DNA of 64,000 nucleotides from NCBI RefSeq assembly GCF_040730185.1, contig NZ_CP160402.1, positions 3,472,001 to 3,536,000 of the forward strand, in the 5' to 3' direction. The stretch comes from Streptomyces sp. Je 1-332 (lineage in GTDB: Bacteria > Actinomycetota > Actinomycetes > Streptomycetales > Streptomycetaceae). Below the pieces are notes generated by a model, which was not told the origin of the DNA, did not search any database, and saw only the letters and a list, made by a program, of their open reading frames with translations. The stretch's first letter is position 1. Every line of letters begins with the position of its first letter. Shown in pieces: positions 7,766 through 16,758 of this stretch. The translations under genes and the position numbers were made by a program.

Positions 7766-10036
7766 TCAGAGGGAGCCGTGGAAGGTGCGGTTGATGACGT
7801 CGAGCTGCTGGTCGCGGGTGAGCCGGATGAAGTTGACCGCGTAGCCGGAGACCCGGATGGTCAGCTGGGGGTAGTTCTCCGGGTGCTCCATGGCGTCCTG
7901 AAGGGTCGCCTTGTTCAGCACGTTGACGTTCATGTGGAAGCCGTCGCTGGCCATGTAGCCGTCGAGGACTCCGGAGAGGTTCTGGATCCGCTCACCGGCG
8001 GTTCGGCCGAGGGCGTCCGGGGTGATCGTGTTGGTGAGCGAGATGCCGTCCTCGGCGTCGTCGTAGTCGAGCTTGGCGACCGACAGCGCGGAGGCGATGT
8101 AGCCGTGCTCGTCACGGCCGTTCATCGGGTTGGCTCCGGGGGCGAAGGGTTCGCCGGCGCGGCGGCCGTCGGGGGTGTTGCCGGTCTTCTTGCCGTAGAC
8201 GACGTTCGAGGTGATCGTCAGGACGGACTGGGTGTGCACCGCGTTCCGGTAGGTCGGGTGCTGTCGGATCTTGCCCATGAAGTCCGAGACGATCCGCCGG
8301 GCGATGTGGTCGGCCCGCTCGTCGTTGTTGCCGTAGGCGGGGTAGTCGCCCTCGATCTCGTAGTCGACGGCGAGGCCCGTCTCGTCGCGGATGACCTTGA
8401 CCTTGGCGTGCTTGATGGCGGAGAGCGAGTCGGCGGCGACGGACAGGCCGGCGATGCCGCAGGCCATCGTGCGCAGGATCTCCTGGTCGTGCAGCGCCAT
8501 CTCGATGCGCTCGTAGGCGTACTTGTCGTGCATGTAGTGGATGACGTTCAGCGCGTGGACGTACGTCTTGCCGAGCCAGCCGAGCATCGCGTCATAGCGC
8601 TCGGCGACGGTGTCGTAGTCCAGGTAGTCGCCCTCGATGGGCTCGAAGCCCTCGACGACGCGCTTTCCGGTCTTCTCGTCGCGGCCGCCGTTGATCGCGT
8701 AGAGGAGGGCCTTGGCGACGTTGACGCGGGCCCCGAAGAACTGCATCTGCTTGCCGACGGCCATCGCCGACACGCAGCACGCGATCGCGGTGTCGTCGCC
8801 GTACTTGGGCCGCATCAGGTCGTCGGACTCGAACTGAATGGCGGAGGTGTCGATGGCGACCTTCGCGGCGAAGTCCTTGAAGCCCTTGGGCAGTTCGCGT
8901 GCCCAGAAGACCGTCAGGTTCGGCTCGGGGGCGGGGCCCAGGTTGTAGAGGGTCTGCAGGGCGCGGAACGTGGTGCGGGAGACGAGCGGGCGTCCGTCCT
9001 CGCCGATGCCGGCCATCGACCAGGTGACCCAGGTCGGGTCGCCGGAGAAGCCCTCGTTGTACTCGGGGGTGCGCAGGAAGCGGACGATGCGGAGCTTGAT
9101 GACGAAGTCGTCGATGAACTCCTGGGCCTCGGTCTCGGTGATGCGGCCGGACTCGATGTCGCGCTGGAGGTAGATGTCGAGGAAGTTGTCGATGCGGCCG
9201 ATCGACATGGCCGCGCCGTTCTGCTCCTTCACGGCGGCCAGGTAGGCGAAGTACAGCCACTGGACGGCCTCGCGGCCGGTGGTGGCGGGGCCCGAGATGT
9301 CGTAGCCGTACGACATCGCCATGTCCTTCAGCTCGCCGAGCGCCTTGATCTGCTCGGAGGTCTCCTCGCGGGCCCGGATGACGTCCTCGGTGGCCCACTC
9401 CTCCCCCAGCGTGGCCTTGTCGGCCTCCTTCGCGGCGATGAGGCGGTCGACTCCGTAGAGGGCGACGCGGCGGTAGTCGCCGATGATGCGGCCTCGGCCG
9501 TAGGCGTCGGGCAGGCCGGTGATGATGCCGGAGGAGCGGCAGGCGCGGATCTCGGGCGTGTAGGCGTCGAAGACACCTTCGTTGTGGGTCTTACGGAGGT
9601 GCGTGTAGACGTCTTTGACCTCGGGGTCGGCCTCGTAGCCGTAGGCGTTGAGCGCGCTTTCGACCATCCGCCAGCCGCCGTTGGGCATGATGGCGCGCTT
9701 GAGGGGGGCGTCGGTCTGGAGGCCGACGATGAGGTCCGCGTGGTCGGCGGCGGTGCCGGCGACGTAGCCGGGCTTGAAGGCGTCGATGCGGGACGGGGTC
9801 TTCACGTCGACGTCGTGGATGCCGCGCTCGATCTCCGCGGGGAACTTCTCGAGGAGCGTCTGCCAGACCTGGGTGGTGCGTTCGGTCGCGCCGGCCAGGA
9901 AGGAGTCGTCGCCCTCGTACGGGGTGTAGTTCTGCTGCACGAAGTCGCGGACGTCGATGGCGTCCCGCCACAGGCCGCCCTTGAAGCCGTCCCATGCCTC
10001 GCCGTGCACTGTCGTTTCCGCGGGAGTGGCAGTCAT
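7766..10036 (-). CDS. pflB: Formate C-acetyltransferase (pyruvate formate-lyase)
   Basis: 756 residues, the usual PFL length. It cleaves pyruvate with CoA to acetyl-CoA and formate without using NAD, under low oxygen. The adjacent catalytic cysteines are at 420-421 (AIACCVSAM) and the radical glycine at 731 in RVSGYAVNF close to the C-terminus; both are intact. The start is ATG at 10036 behind GGAAGG. PFL is destroyed by oxygen once activated, so its presence in a Streptomyces-type genome is notable. It forms an operon with pflA and has a perfect Rex operator about 180 bp upstream of its start, suggesting NADH-responsive control. Confidence 0.95.
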   Translation of the reverse strand: MTATPAETTVHGEAWDGFKGGLWRDAIDVRDFVQQNYTPYEGDDSFLAGATERTTQVWQTLLEKFPAEIERGIHDVDVKTPSRIDAFKPGYVAGTAADHADLIVGLQTDAPLKRAIMPNGGWRMVESALNAYGYEADPEVKDVYTHLRKTHNEGVFDAYTPEIRACRSSGIITGLPDAYGRGRIIGDYRRVALYGVDRLIAAKEADKATLGEEWATEDVIRAREETSEQIKALGELKDMAMSYGYDISGPATTGREAVQWLYFAYLAAVKEQNGAAMSIGRIDNFLDIYLQRDIESGRITETEAQEFIDDFVIKLRIVRFLRTPEYNEGFSGDPTWVTWSMAGIGEDGRPLVSRTTFRALQTLYNLGPAPEPNLTVFWARELPKGFKDFAAKVAIDTSAIQFESDDLMRPKYGDDTAIACCVSAMAVGKQMQFFGARVNVAKALLYAINGGRDEKTGKRVVEGFEPIEGDYLDYDTVAERYDAMLGWLGKTYVHALNVIHYMHDKYAYERIEMALHDQEILRTMACGIAGLSVAADSLSAIKHAKVKVIRDETGLAVDYEIEGDYPAYGNNDERADHIARRIVSDFMGKIRQHPTYRNAVHTQSVLTITSNVVYGKKTGNTPDGRRAGEPFAPGANPMNGRDEHGYIASALSVAKLDYDDAEDGISLTNTITPDALGRTAGERIQNLSGVLDGYMASDGFHMNVNVLNKATLQDAMEHPENYPQLTIRVSGYAVNFIRLTRDQQLDVINRTFHGSL

Positions 10037-10124
10037 CGCCGGCACCTTCCGAATCGCCTTTTCGCTGTGCCTCCATTGCACTGCGATCTGGTCGGTCGAG
10101 GGCTCCGCAATGGTCCTCACTTCA

Positions 10125-10138
10125 GGGCCCGAGGTCCT
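10125..10138. promoter_or_regulatory. Candidate DevR/OsdR-type box, weak (pflB upstream)
   Basis: GGGCCCGAGGTCCT fits the GGNC-N4-GNCC core of DosR/DevR-family boxes and matches about 9 of 14 positions of the mycobacterial consensus. It lies about 90 bp upstream of the pflB start. High GC makes chance matches likely; weight comes from the neighbouring genes. Confidence 0.3.
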
Positions 10139-10188
10139 CTCTTGCCGCCCTCGAAAGCCGTCGCACCTACTTTGACCTGGGGTTCCTC

Positions 10189-10206
10189 TAAGGACTTTGG
10201 ACCTAA
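10189..10206. promoter_or_regulatory. Candidate DevR/OsdR-type box (pflB upstream)
   Basis: TAAGGACTTTGGACCTAA; read on the minus strand it gives GGTCCAAAGTCC flanked by TTA, fitting the GGNC-N4-GNCC core and the A/T-rich centre of DosR/DevR boxes (10 of 14 positions). It lies 7 bp from the Rex operator, so both signals could act on the same promoter. Confidence 0.4.
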
Positions 10207-10212
10207 GTTCGC

Positions 10213-10230
10213 TTGTGAAAGCATTCACAA
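10213..10230. promoter_or_regulatory. Rex operator upstream of pflBA
   Basis: TTGTGAAAGCATTCACAA matches the Rex consensus TTGTGAA-N4-TTCACAA at all 14 specified positions. Rex is the NADH/NAD+ sensing repressor of actinomycetes and leaves DNA when NADH rises. The site is 177 bp upstream of the pflB start and 71 bp downstream of the narK stop, so pflBA is the likely target. Confidence 0.9.
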
Positions 10231-10300
10231 GAATATCCGGACACACCAATGGGCCGGGTGCTCCCACACCCGGCCCACGGTGCCGACGCCGCTGTGGACG

Positions 10301-11746
10301 TCAGCTCGGGGACTCAGCGCCCTTACGGGCGTAGAACCACCAGCAGACCGCGATACAGCTGACGTAGAAGGCCACGAAGCCCCACATCGCGCTGGTGACC
10401 GCGAAGTTGGCGAACATCGCCGGGATGAAGAAGAAGCCGTAGGCCGCGATGGCGGAGGTGAAACCGGTGACGGCGCCCGCTTCCATCTCGGACTGCTTCA
10501 GTGCCTTGGTGTAGGCGGGGGTGCCCTCCGTCAGGCCCTTCAGGTGCTGGCTGCGGAAGATCACCGGGATCTGGCGGAACGTCGAGCCGTTGCCTATGCC
10601 CGAGAAGAAGAACGCGCACAGGAAGCAGGCGAAGAAGCCGTAGAAGTTGCCGTTGTCGCCGCCCGAGGGCAGGAAGTTGATCACGCCGATGATCGAGACC
10701 GCCATGCCGACGAACGAGATGATGGTGACCCTCGCGCCGCCGATCTTGTCGGCGATCCAGCCGCCGGCCCAGCGGGCGAGCGCGCCCACGGCCGGGCCCA
10801 TCCAGGCGTAGGTGGCCGCGGAGTAGGCCGCGTCGATCGGCGTGAACGTGGTCTTGATGAGCATCGGCAGAGCCGCGGCGAAGCCGATGAAGGAACCGAA
10901 CGTGCCGACGTACAGCCAGGTCATCAGCCAGTTGTGCTTGCGCTTGAAGATGATCTTCTGCTGGCTGAAGGGGGTCGATGCGACCTTCAGGTCGTTCTGG
11001 CCGAACCACGCGACCACGGCCAGGATCACCAGGACGGGCACCCACAGGAACGCGGCGTTCTGCAGCCACACGGACGTGCCGTCCGCCTTGTGCTGGGCCG
11101 AGCCGACCGCGAGGACCGAGCTGGTGATGACGATCGGGGTGACCAGCTGGACGACGGAGACACCGAGGTTGCCGAGGCCACCGTTGATGCCGGTGGCGTT
11201 GCCCTTGTCGCGCTTGGGGAAGAAGAAGCCGATGTTGGCGAGGGACGAGGCGAAGTTGGCGCCGCCGACACCGCAGAGGGCAGCGATAGCGATCATCACG
11301 CCGTACGACGTGTTCGGGTCCTGCACCGCGATGCCGAGCCAGATCAGCGGGACGACCAGGACGATCGTGGAGAGCGCGGTGAAGCGGCGCTGGCCGATCA
11401 TCGGGCCGAGGAAGGTGTAGAAGACGCGCGCCGTGCCGCCGGTGATGCCGGGGACGGCCGTCAGCCAGAACAGCTGAGAGGTGGAGAAGCCGAAGCCGAC
11501 GTCCTTGAGGTTGGTCGCCGTGACCGACCACACCTGCCAGACGACGAACGCGACCAGGAGGGCGGGGACGGCGATCCACAGGTTGCGGGAGGCGACCTTC
11601 TTGCCGATGGACTTCCAGAAGAGCTCGTTCTCCGGCTCCCAGTCGGTGATGGTCTTGCCGGGACGGTACTGAGCGGGGTCGTACGCCGTGCCCGCGGGGG
11701 CGAGCTGCGCCTCTTGCGGGTTCTCTTGAGTGGCAGGCGTTCTCAT
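10301..11746 (-). CDS. narK: Nitrate/nitrite transporter, NarK family
   Basis: 481 residues with about 12 membrane helices of the major facilitator fold. The nitrate-porter signatures are present: GVGGANFASSLANIGFFFPK and GNATGINGGLGNLGVSVVQ (first and second nitrate signature regions). A ~55-residue hydrophilic N-terminus precedes the first helix. It imports nitrate and/or exports nitrite across the cytoplasmic membrane for respiration or detoxification. No nitrate reductase genes lie in the window. It is upstream of pflB on the same strand, separated by a 264-bp regulatory gap, so it is a separate unit. A palindromic DevR/OsdR-like box lies about 130 bp upstream of its start. Confidence 0.93.
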   Translation of the reverse strand: MRTPATQENPQEAQLAPAGTAYDPAQYRPGKTITDWEPENELFWKSIGKKVASRNLWIAVPALLVAFVVWQVWSVTATNLKDVGFGFSTSQLFWLTAVPGITGGTARVFYTFLGPMIGQRRFTALSTIVLVVPLIWLGIAVQDPNTSYGVMIAIAALCGVGGANFASSLANIGFFFPKRDKGNATGINGGLGNLGVSVVQLVTPIVITSSVLAVGSAQHKADGTSVWLQNAAFLWVPVLVILAVVAWFGQNDLKVASTPFSQQKIIFKRKHNWLMTWLYVGTFGSFIGFAAALPMLIKTTFTPIDAAYSAATYAWMGPAVGALARWAGGWIADKIGGARVTIISFVGMAVSIIGVINFLPSGGDNGNFYGFFACFLCAFFFSGIGNGSTFRQIPVIFRSQHLKGLTEGTPAYTKALKQSEMEAGAVTGFTSAIAAYGFFFIPAMFANFAVTSAMWGFVAFYVSCIAVCWWFYARKGAESPS

Positions 11747-11874
11747 GTTGGTTCCCAGTTCGCTACGGGTCCCGACCTTGCTCCGGGGCCTGACATATCC
11801 ACCGTCGCGTGCGCGGTTCTTCGGGAGCAGAGGCGTAGGGCATCAGCCGTCCAGCCCAAAGACACGAAGGTCAG

Positions 11875-11888
11875 GGGGCCTTCGGCCC
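11875..11888. promoter_or_regulatory. Candidate DevR/OsdR-type box upstream of narK
   Basis: GGGGCCTTCGGCCC fits GGGNC-N4-GNCCC at every fixed position and sits in a longer palindrome. It lies between the divergent narK and LtrA-type genes, where no transcript ends, so a terminator reading is unlikely. In S. coelicolor the DevR homologue OsdR controls nitrate-respiration genes, which supports the guess. Confidence 0.45.
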
Positions 11889-11921
11889 CGTTCGGCGGAA
11901 GCCGTCTGCTGTGCTGGCCGC

Positions 11922-13163
11922 ATGACGTCCACCCCGGCCTCCGGGCCGCCCCAGGATCCGGCCCACAAACCGCCTCCCACGCCCGTATCCGCCACCCTGC
12001 GGCCCCTGCGATCACGCGGGCGCGAGGAGGCGCATCGGGCCGCGACCCCGCTGGAGCTCTTCTTCGACCTCTGCTTCGTGGTGGCGGTCGCGCAGGGCGG
12101 GGTCGAGCTGGTGCACGCCGTGGCCGAGGGGCACGCGGGCGAGGGTGTGCTCAATTACGCGATGGTGTTCTTCGCGCTGTTCTGGGCGTGGGTCAACTTC
12201 TCGTGGTTCGCGTCGGCGTACGACAACGACGACGTGCTCTACCGGGTCGTCACACTCGTGCAGATCGCCGGGGTGCTGGTGTTCGCCGCCGGGGTGTCCA
12301 AGGGGTTCCAGGAGCACGACTTCCTGCTGATCTGGCTCGGGTACCTGATCATGCGGGTCGCGCTCACCAGTCAGTGGCTGCGGGTCGCCAAGTCGGCCAC
12401 GGGCGCCGAGCGCAGCACCGCGCTGCGGTACGCGGGCGGTGTGCTGCTCTGTCAGATCGGCTGGTCGGGGCTGCTGTTCCTGCCCGAGGACGCGCGCCTG
12501 TGGCTGTTCCTCGTGATGGCGGTCGCGGAGATGTGCGTGCCGGTGTTCGCGGAGCGCGGCTACACGACGGCCTGGCACCCGCACCACATCTCCGAGCGGT
12601 ACGGCCTGTTCACGATCATCGTGCTCGGCGAGACGATCGCGGCGGCGACCGTCGCCGTGAAGTCCGGCATCGAGGAGAACGACGCGCTCGGCGAACTCCT
12701 GCCCATCGCGGCGGGCGGACTCCTGATGGTCTTCGCCGCGTGGTGGATCTACTTCGTCGTACCCATCCACGGCCGCCTGCGCGGCAACCGGCAGGCCTTC
12801 CTGTGGGGATACGGGCACTACGTCATTCTCGGTGCCGCCGCAGCGATCGGTGCCGGGCTCGAGGTCGCGGTCGAGGAGGCCGTCGGCAAGGCGCACATCT
12901 CGACGCTCGCCGCGTCCGCGGCCGTGACCGTGCCGATGGCGCTGTATCTCCTCACCGTCTGGCTGCTGCACTCCCGTTACTACAAGGTGGGGATCGCCCA
13001 GCAACTCGTGCTGCCGGTCAGTGCGTTGGCGACCTTGGCGAGTACGTTCGCCGGGGGCTGGGCCGTCCTGGTGGCGGGGCTCGTGGCGACGGCCGCCGTC
13101 GCGACCGGCGTGACGCTCACCAGCCGGATGGCCCGGCGCACGGCGCGCAACTCCCCCTCGTGA
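11922..13163 (+). CDS. Low temperature requirement protein A (LtrA) family membrane protein
   Basis: 413 residues. After a ~40-residue Pro-rich hydrophilic leader comes the LtrA family entry motif TPLELFFDLCFVVAVAQ, then about ten membrane helices and a conserved HHISERYGLFTIIVLGETI segment. LtrA was named in Listeria for growth in the cold; its activity is unknown. ATG at 11922 is chosen because the family homology begins shortly after it; no good ribosome site precedes it. The P1 peptidase gene starts 13 bp after its stop, so the two are probably co-transcribed. Confidence 0.85.
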   Translation: MTSTPASGPPQDPAHKPPPTPVSATLRPLRSRGREEAHRAATPLELFFDLCFVVAVAQGGVELVHAVAEGHAGEGVLNYAMVFFALFWAWVNFSWFASAYDNDDVLYRVVTLVQIAGVLVFAAGVSKGFQEHDFLLIWLGYLIMRVALTSQWLRVAKSATGAERSTALRYAGGVLLCQIGWSGLLFLPEDARLWLFLVMAVAEMCVPVFAERGYTTAWHPHHISERYGLFTIIVLGETIAAATVAVKSGIEENDALGELLPIAAGGLLMVFAAWWIYFVVPIHGRLRGNRQAFLWGYGHYVILGAAAAIGAGLEVAVEEAVGKAHISTLAASAAVTVPMALYLLTVWLLHSRYYKVGIAQQLVLPVSALATLASTFAGGWAVLVAGLVATAAVATGVTLTSRMARRTARNSPS

Positions 13164-13176
13164 TACGCACGTCGGT

Positions 13177-14238
13177 ATGACCACCCACTCCTCTCTCACC
13201 GACGTACCCGGCCTCCGCGTCGGCCACGCGACGCTCACCGGCGAAGGCCGCCTCACCGGCACCACTGTCGTGCTCGCCCCGCCGGGCGGCGCCGTCGCGG
13301 CCGTGGACGTGCGCGGCGGCGGCCCCGGCACCCGTGAGACCGATGCCCTCGACCCCCGCAATCTGGTGCAGCGCGTCGAGGCCGTCGTGCTGACCGGCGG
13401 CAGCGCGTACGGCCTGGACTCCGCGGCCGGCGTCATGGCGTGGCTGGAGGAGCAGGGCCGCGGCGTCCGGGTCGGCCCCGACCCCTCCCACGTCGTCCCC
13501 GTGGTCCCGGCAGCCTGCGTCTTCGACCTCGGCCGCGGCGGCGACTTCACGGCACGCCCCGACGCCGTGACGGGCCGTGCCGCGGTGGAGGCCGCCGCGG
13601 GCAGCGAGCCGTTCACCCCCGTCGAGGAGGGGAACGTGGGCGCGGGCACCGGAGCCGTGGTCGGCAAGGTCAAGGGCGGTATCGGCAGCGCGAGCGTCAG
13701 GCTGGACTCGGGTATCACCGTGGCCGCCCTGGTCGTGGCGAACGCGGCGGGCTCGGGGGTCGACGCGGGGACGGGTGCGCTGTACGGGCGGTACTTCGAG
13801 GGGCGGCCGGTGAGTTACCCCGACCCCGGGGTCCATGAGGAGGCCACGCGGCGCCTCGCCGAAGCCGCCTCCGTCTCCGCCTCCGCCGCCGCCTCCGCCG
13901 CCGGGAGCGGGCCTCCGCCGCTCAACACCACCCTTGCCGTGGTCGCCACGGACGCCGCACTCAGCAAGGCCCAGGCGCAGAAGCTCGCCGGCACGTCGCA
14001 CGACGGCATGGCGCGCGCCGTGCGCCCCGTCCATCTCCTCAACGACGGGGACACCGTCTTCGCCCTCGCGACCGGTGAGCACTCCCTGGCCGCCGACGCC
14101 CCCCTCGCCCTGAACGAGATCCTCGCGGCGGGCGCGGACATGGTGACGGCGGCGATCGTCCGTGCGCTCCTGGCCGCGGAGTCCGTCGAGACACCGGGCG
14201 GCAAGTTCCCCTCGTACCGCGACCTTTACGGCACCTAG
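13177..14238 (+). CDS. P1 family (S58/DmpA-NylC type) self-processing aminopeptidase
   Basis: 353 residues. Family motifs: LTDVPGLRVGHAT at the N-terminus, VVLTGGSAYGLDSAAGVM, and GNVGAGTGAVVGKVKGGIGSAS. These proteins are Ntn-hydrolase-like enzymes that cut themselves into two chains. The expected cut here is Asn250-Thr251 in PPPLNTTLAVVATDA, making Thr251 the nucleophile, as in NylC rather than the Gly-Ser site of DmpA. It probably acts on small peptides or beta-amino amides in the cytoplasm. An Ala/Ser run (ASVSASAAASAAGSG) just before the cut is likely the flexible linker. Confidence 0.88.
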   Translation: MTTHSSLTDVPGLRVGHATLTGEGRLTGTTVVLAPPGGAVAAVDVRGGGPGTRETDALDPRNLVQRVEAVVLTGGSAYGLDSAAGVMAWLEEQGRGVRVGPDPSHVVPVVPAACVFDLGRGGDFTARPDAVTGRAAVEAAAGSEPFTPVEEGNVGAGTGAVVGKVKGGIGSASVRLDSGITVAALVVANAAGSGVDAGTGALYGRYFEGRPVSYPDPGVHEEATRRLAEAASVSASAAASAAGSGPPPLNTTLAVVATDAALSKAQAQKLAGTSHDGMARAVRPVHLLNDGDTVFALATGEHSLAADAPLALNEILAAGADMVTAAIVRALLAAESVETPGGKFPSYRDLYGT

Positions 14239-14299
14239 CGAGGAGCAAGAAGCAAGTACCAGGCAGCAATCAGCACATAGCTTCCAAAGAAATCCCTAA

Positions 14300-14309
14300 G
14301 GGAATTCCC
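14300..14309. promoter_or_regulatory. AT-rich palindromic patch upstream of the L,D-transpeptidase gene
   Basis: GGGAATTCCC overlaps CCCTAAGGG (14294-14302) in an unusually AT-rich patch of the 247-bp gap after the P1 peptidase. It may be an operator or end the preceding transcript. A second AT-rich stretch near 14435-14455 (ACTCGTATAACTCTTACTGG) is a likely promoter region. Confidence 0.25.
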
Positions 14310-14485
14310 AGAAAGAACAGCTACAAATAGCCGCGGATCGCGGCGCGTTGGGGCAGCCGGCGGGTCATGTCCATGTGCCCGCCCTCACATCAAACGGACG
14401 GAACCTTTCCGCCCGCAGGCCGCTCTTAACTCGTATAACTCTTACTGGTTCATAACGCGCACTTCGCACAAAGATGGAGCAGCCC

Positions 14486-15709
14486 GTGACAACGTCGCAC
14501 ATAGCCAAGCCCCGGCGGCGCACTCTTCTGGCGGCCACCGCGCTCGCCGCCGTGGGTGCGCTCGCCCTCACGGCCTGTGGCGGCGACGCGGACGCCAATG
14601 GCGACAGCGACGGCAAGGACGGCAAGTCCAAGACGCAGGGCGCCGACATCACCATCTCGGCGAAGGACGGCTCCACCGGCGCCTCCATCAACGCCACCGG
14701 CGTCAAGGTCGAGGGCGGCAAGCTGACCGACGTGAAGATGACCCTGGTCTCCACCGGAGCGGCGGTCGACGGCACGCTCTCCTCCGACGGCACCAGCTGG
14801 AAGCCCAAGGCGCAGCTCGAGCGCGGCATGAAGTACAAGATCGAGGCCAATGCCGAGGACGGCAAGGGCAAGGAAGCCACCGAGAACTCGATCTTCACCA
14901 CCGTCTCGAAGGCCAACAGCTTCATCGGCAGTTACACCCCCGACGGTGGCACGAAGGTCGGCGTCGGCATGCCGGTCTCCTTCAACTTCGACAAGGCGAT
15001 CACCGAGAAGCAGTCCGTCCAGTCGCACATCAAGGTCACCTCCGACAGCGGCCAAGAGATCGTGGGCCACTGGTTCGGGAACCAGCGCCTCGACTTCAGG
15101 CCCGAGGAGTACTGGAAGGCCGGCTCCAAGGTCACCATGAAGATCGACCTGGAGGGCGTGAAGGGCGCGGACGGCGCCACCGGCGTACAGAACAAGACCG
15201 TCACCTTCACCATCGGCCGCGCGCAGGTCTCCACGGTCGACGTGAAGGCCAAGAAGATGACGGTCGAGCGCGACGGCAAGGTCATCAAGACCATCCCGAT
15301 CTCCGCGGGCAGCCCGTCGAACCCCACGTACAACGGCAAGATGGTGATCTCCGAGAAGTTCACCCAGACCCGTATGAACGGCGACACGGTCGGCTTCGGC
15401 GGTGAGTACGACATCAAGGACGTCCCGCACGCGATGCGCCTGTCGTCCTCCGGCACCTTCATCCACGGCAACTACTGGGGCTCGCCCTCGATCTTCGGCA
15501 GCGCCAACACCAGCCACGGCTGCGTCGGCCTGCAGGACGCGCAGGGCGCGGGCGATTCCAGCACGCCGGGTGCGTGGTTCTACGACAACTCCCTCATCGG
15601 GGACGTCGTGACGGTCAAGGGCTCACCGGACGAGACCATCGCCCCGGACAACGGCCTCAACGGCTGGAACATGTCCTGGAGCGAGTGGACGGCGGGCAGC
15701 GAGGGCTGA
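14486..15709 (+). CDS. L,D-transpeptidase lipoprotein (Ig-like domains plus YkuD)
   Basis: 407 residues. A Sec/lipoprotein signal ends in LTAC with Cys31 as the lipidation site. A Gly/Asp-rich linker leads to one or two Ig-like beta domains (~50-245), then the YkuD catalytic domain with IHGNYWGSPSIFGSANTSHGC, catalytic Cys346. It forms 3-3 cross-links in peptidoglycan outside the membrane, the main alternative to D,D-transpeptidation in actinobacteria. GTG at 14486 is preferred because GGAG stands 6 nt upstream; the ATG at 14474 would add four residues and lacks a ribosome site. A strong hairpin follows the gene. Confidence 0.93.
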   Translation: MTTSHIAKPRRRTLLAATALAAVGALALTACGGDADANGDSDGKDGKSKTQGADITISAKDGSTGASINATGVKVEGGKLTDVKMTLVSTGAAVDGTLSSDGTSWKPKAQLERGMKYKIEANAEDGKGKEATENSIFTTVSKANSFIGSYTPDGGTKVGVGMPVSFNFDKAITEKQSVQSHIKVTSDSGQEIVGHWFGNQRLDFRPEEYWKAGSKVTMKIDLEGVKGADGATGVQNKTVTFTIGRAQVSTVDVKAKKMTVERDGKVIKTIPISAGSPSNPTYNGKMVISEKFTQTRMNGDTVGFGGEYDIKDVPHAMRLSSSGTFIHGNYWGSPSIFGSANTSHGCVGLQDAQGAGDSSTPGAWFYDNSLIGDVVTVKGSPDETIAPDNGLNGWNMSWSEWTAGSEG

Positions 15710-15766
15710 TCCGCGGGCTGATTTCAGTCGCCCTCTCCGGCCCTCTCACCAGGCCCAACACCGCGT

Positions 15767-15791
15767 GCCGCACGGGAACTTGCCGTGCGGC
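15767..15791 (+). terminator. Hairpin terminator after the L,D-transpeptidase gene
   Basis: GCCGCACGG-GAACTTG-CCGTGCGGC, a perfect 9-bp stem with a 7-nt loop, followed by a short T-containing tract (CGTTTTCC). Confidence 0.7.
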
Positions 15792-15882
15792 TCGTGCGTT
15801 TTCCGGTTCCCGGGCATGATGTCCGACCCAGGGGCTACGGTATGCACTCACAAGGTGACATGCAGCAACGCCGGGAGAGACC

Positions 15883-16677
15883 TTGAGCGTTCCGTACGAG
15901 CACGAGACGGCGTGCGAGCCACAGGCTGCCGAGCAGAAGTCCACGCACTCCCCGCAGGAACATCTGGAGCGGCTTCTTCGCCGCGCCATGAACTCCTTCG
16001 ACCTGCCGGACGACACGATAGGACGCCTCGACTCGGCTCTGGCGTACGACAGTTCGCTGCACTCCGCGCACCACAGCGCGGGCCTGCACCGCGAGACCTA
16101 TCGCCACACGTGGCTGCTCGCCGACGCCGGCGCGCTCACTCTCTGGGAGCTGGTGCACAACACCGGCCCCGGCAGCGTCCACCAGTTCGAGCTGTACGCG
16201 GACGAGGAAGAGGCCGGCGTCGCCACCTCGCGTCTGCCGCTCCCGCCCGACACCCCCGCCACCGGTTGCGAGCAGCCGGTGGTGCTGCAGCTCCCGGTGG
16301 CCGACGAGCCCCGCCACACGTACGTACCGGACGACTCCGCGGACCACGGCCGCCGGCTGCTGCGCCGCGCGGAGAACGAGGTGGGCGAGGGGCGTCCCGG
16401 CGAGGAGCTGGAGCGGTTATTGCGCTCGGCGTTCGCGCATCAGATCACCCAGGCCTTCGGCCGCCCCTGCCTCGCGGGCGAGGCACGCCTCTCCTTCTCG
16501 CTCTACGAGCACGCGTTCCTGCTCTTCGACGGCAGCGAGCTCAGCCTCTGGGAGGTCGAGCACACGGTCACACCCGACAAGCGGCACCGCTGCGAGGTGT
16601 ACGTCACCGAGGAAGCGGCCCGCGCGGCGATGGAGCAACGCGCGAGGAGCATTCCGCAGCAGCGTACGAAGAAGTAG
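15883..16677 (+). CDS. DUF6227 family protein, contains a TTA codon
   Basis: 264 residues, cytoplasmic, no membrane segment. Two similar halves are visible: HLERLLRRAMNSFDLPDD...RHTWLLADAGALTLWELVHN and ELERLLRSAFAHQITQ...EHAFLLFDGSELSLWEVEHT, each ending in a helix-strand unit, so the protein looks like an internal duplication. I recognise it as the Streptomyces-specific DUF6227 family; function unknown. TTG start at 15883 follows GGGAGAG. The Leu codon at 16417-16419 is TTA, the only one I found in a real gene of this window, so translation should depend on the developmental tRNA BldA. Confidence 0.75.
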   Translation: MSVPYEHETACEPQAAEQKSTHSPQEHLERLLRRAMNSFDLPDDTIGRLDSALAYDSSLHSAHHSAGLHRETYRHTWLLADAGALTLWELVHNTGPGSVHQFELYADEEEAGVATSRLPLPPDTPATGCEQPVVLQLPVADEPRHTYVPDDSADHGRRLLRRAENEVGEGRPGEELERLLRSAFAHQITQAFGRPCLAGEARLSFSLYEHAFLLFDGSELSLWEVEHTVTPDKRHRCEVYVTEEAARAAMEQRARSIPQQRTKK

Positions 16678-16680
16678 GGG

Positions 16681-16758
16681 CGCCGTTTACGCCTCCAGGA
16701 GCGCCGTACGGCTTCAGGGGCGCCGTACGGCTTCAGGGATGCCGTACGACTTCAGGGG
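16681..16758. repeat. About four tandem 19-21-bp repeats between convergent genes
   Basis: CGCCGTACGGCTTCAGGGG at 16702 and 16721 is followed by a near copy at 16740 and preceded by a diverged copy at 16681. The last copy supplies the stop codon of the minus-strand small membrane gene. Each unit contains CCGTACGG, a palindrome. Probably slippage-generated; could form a weak terminator cluster. Confidence 0.7.

Noticed and set aside
11874..11890. Terminator reading of the GGGGCC-TTC-GGCCCC hairpin
   Set aside because: No transcript ends between the divergent narK and LtrA genes; an operator fits better.
5396..13180. A 2594-codon open frame on the plus strand across pflA, pflB and narK
   Set aside because: It is an antisense shadow of high-GC minus-strand genes; composition is low-complexity Gly/Arg/Asp/Val and no domain is visible until the true LtrA frame is left.
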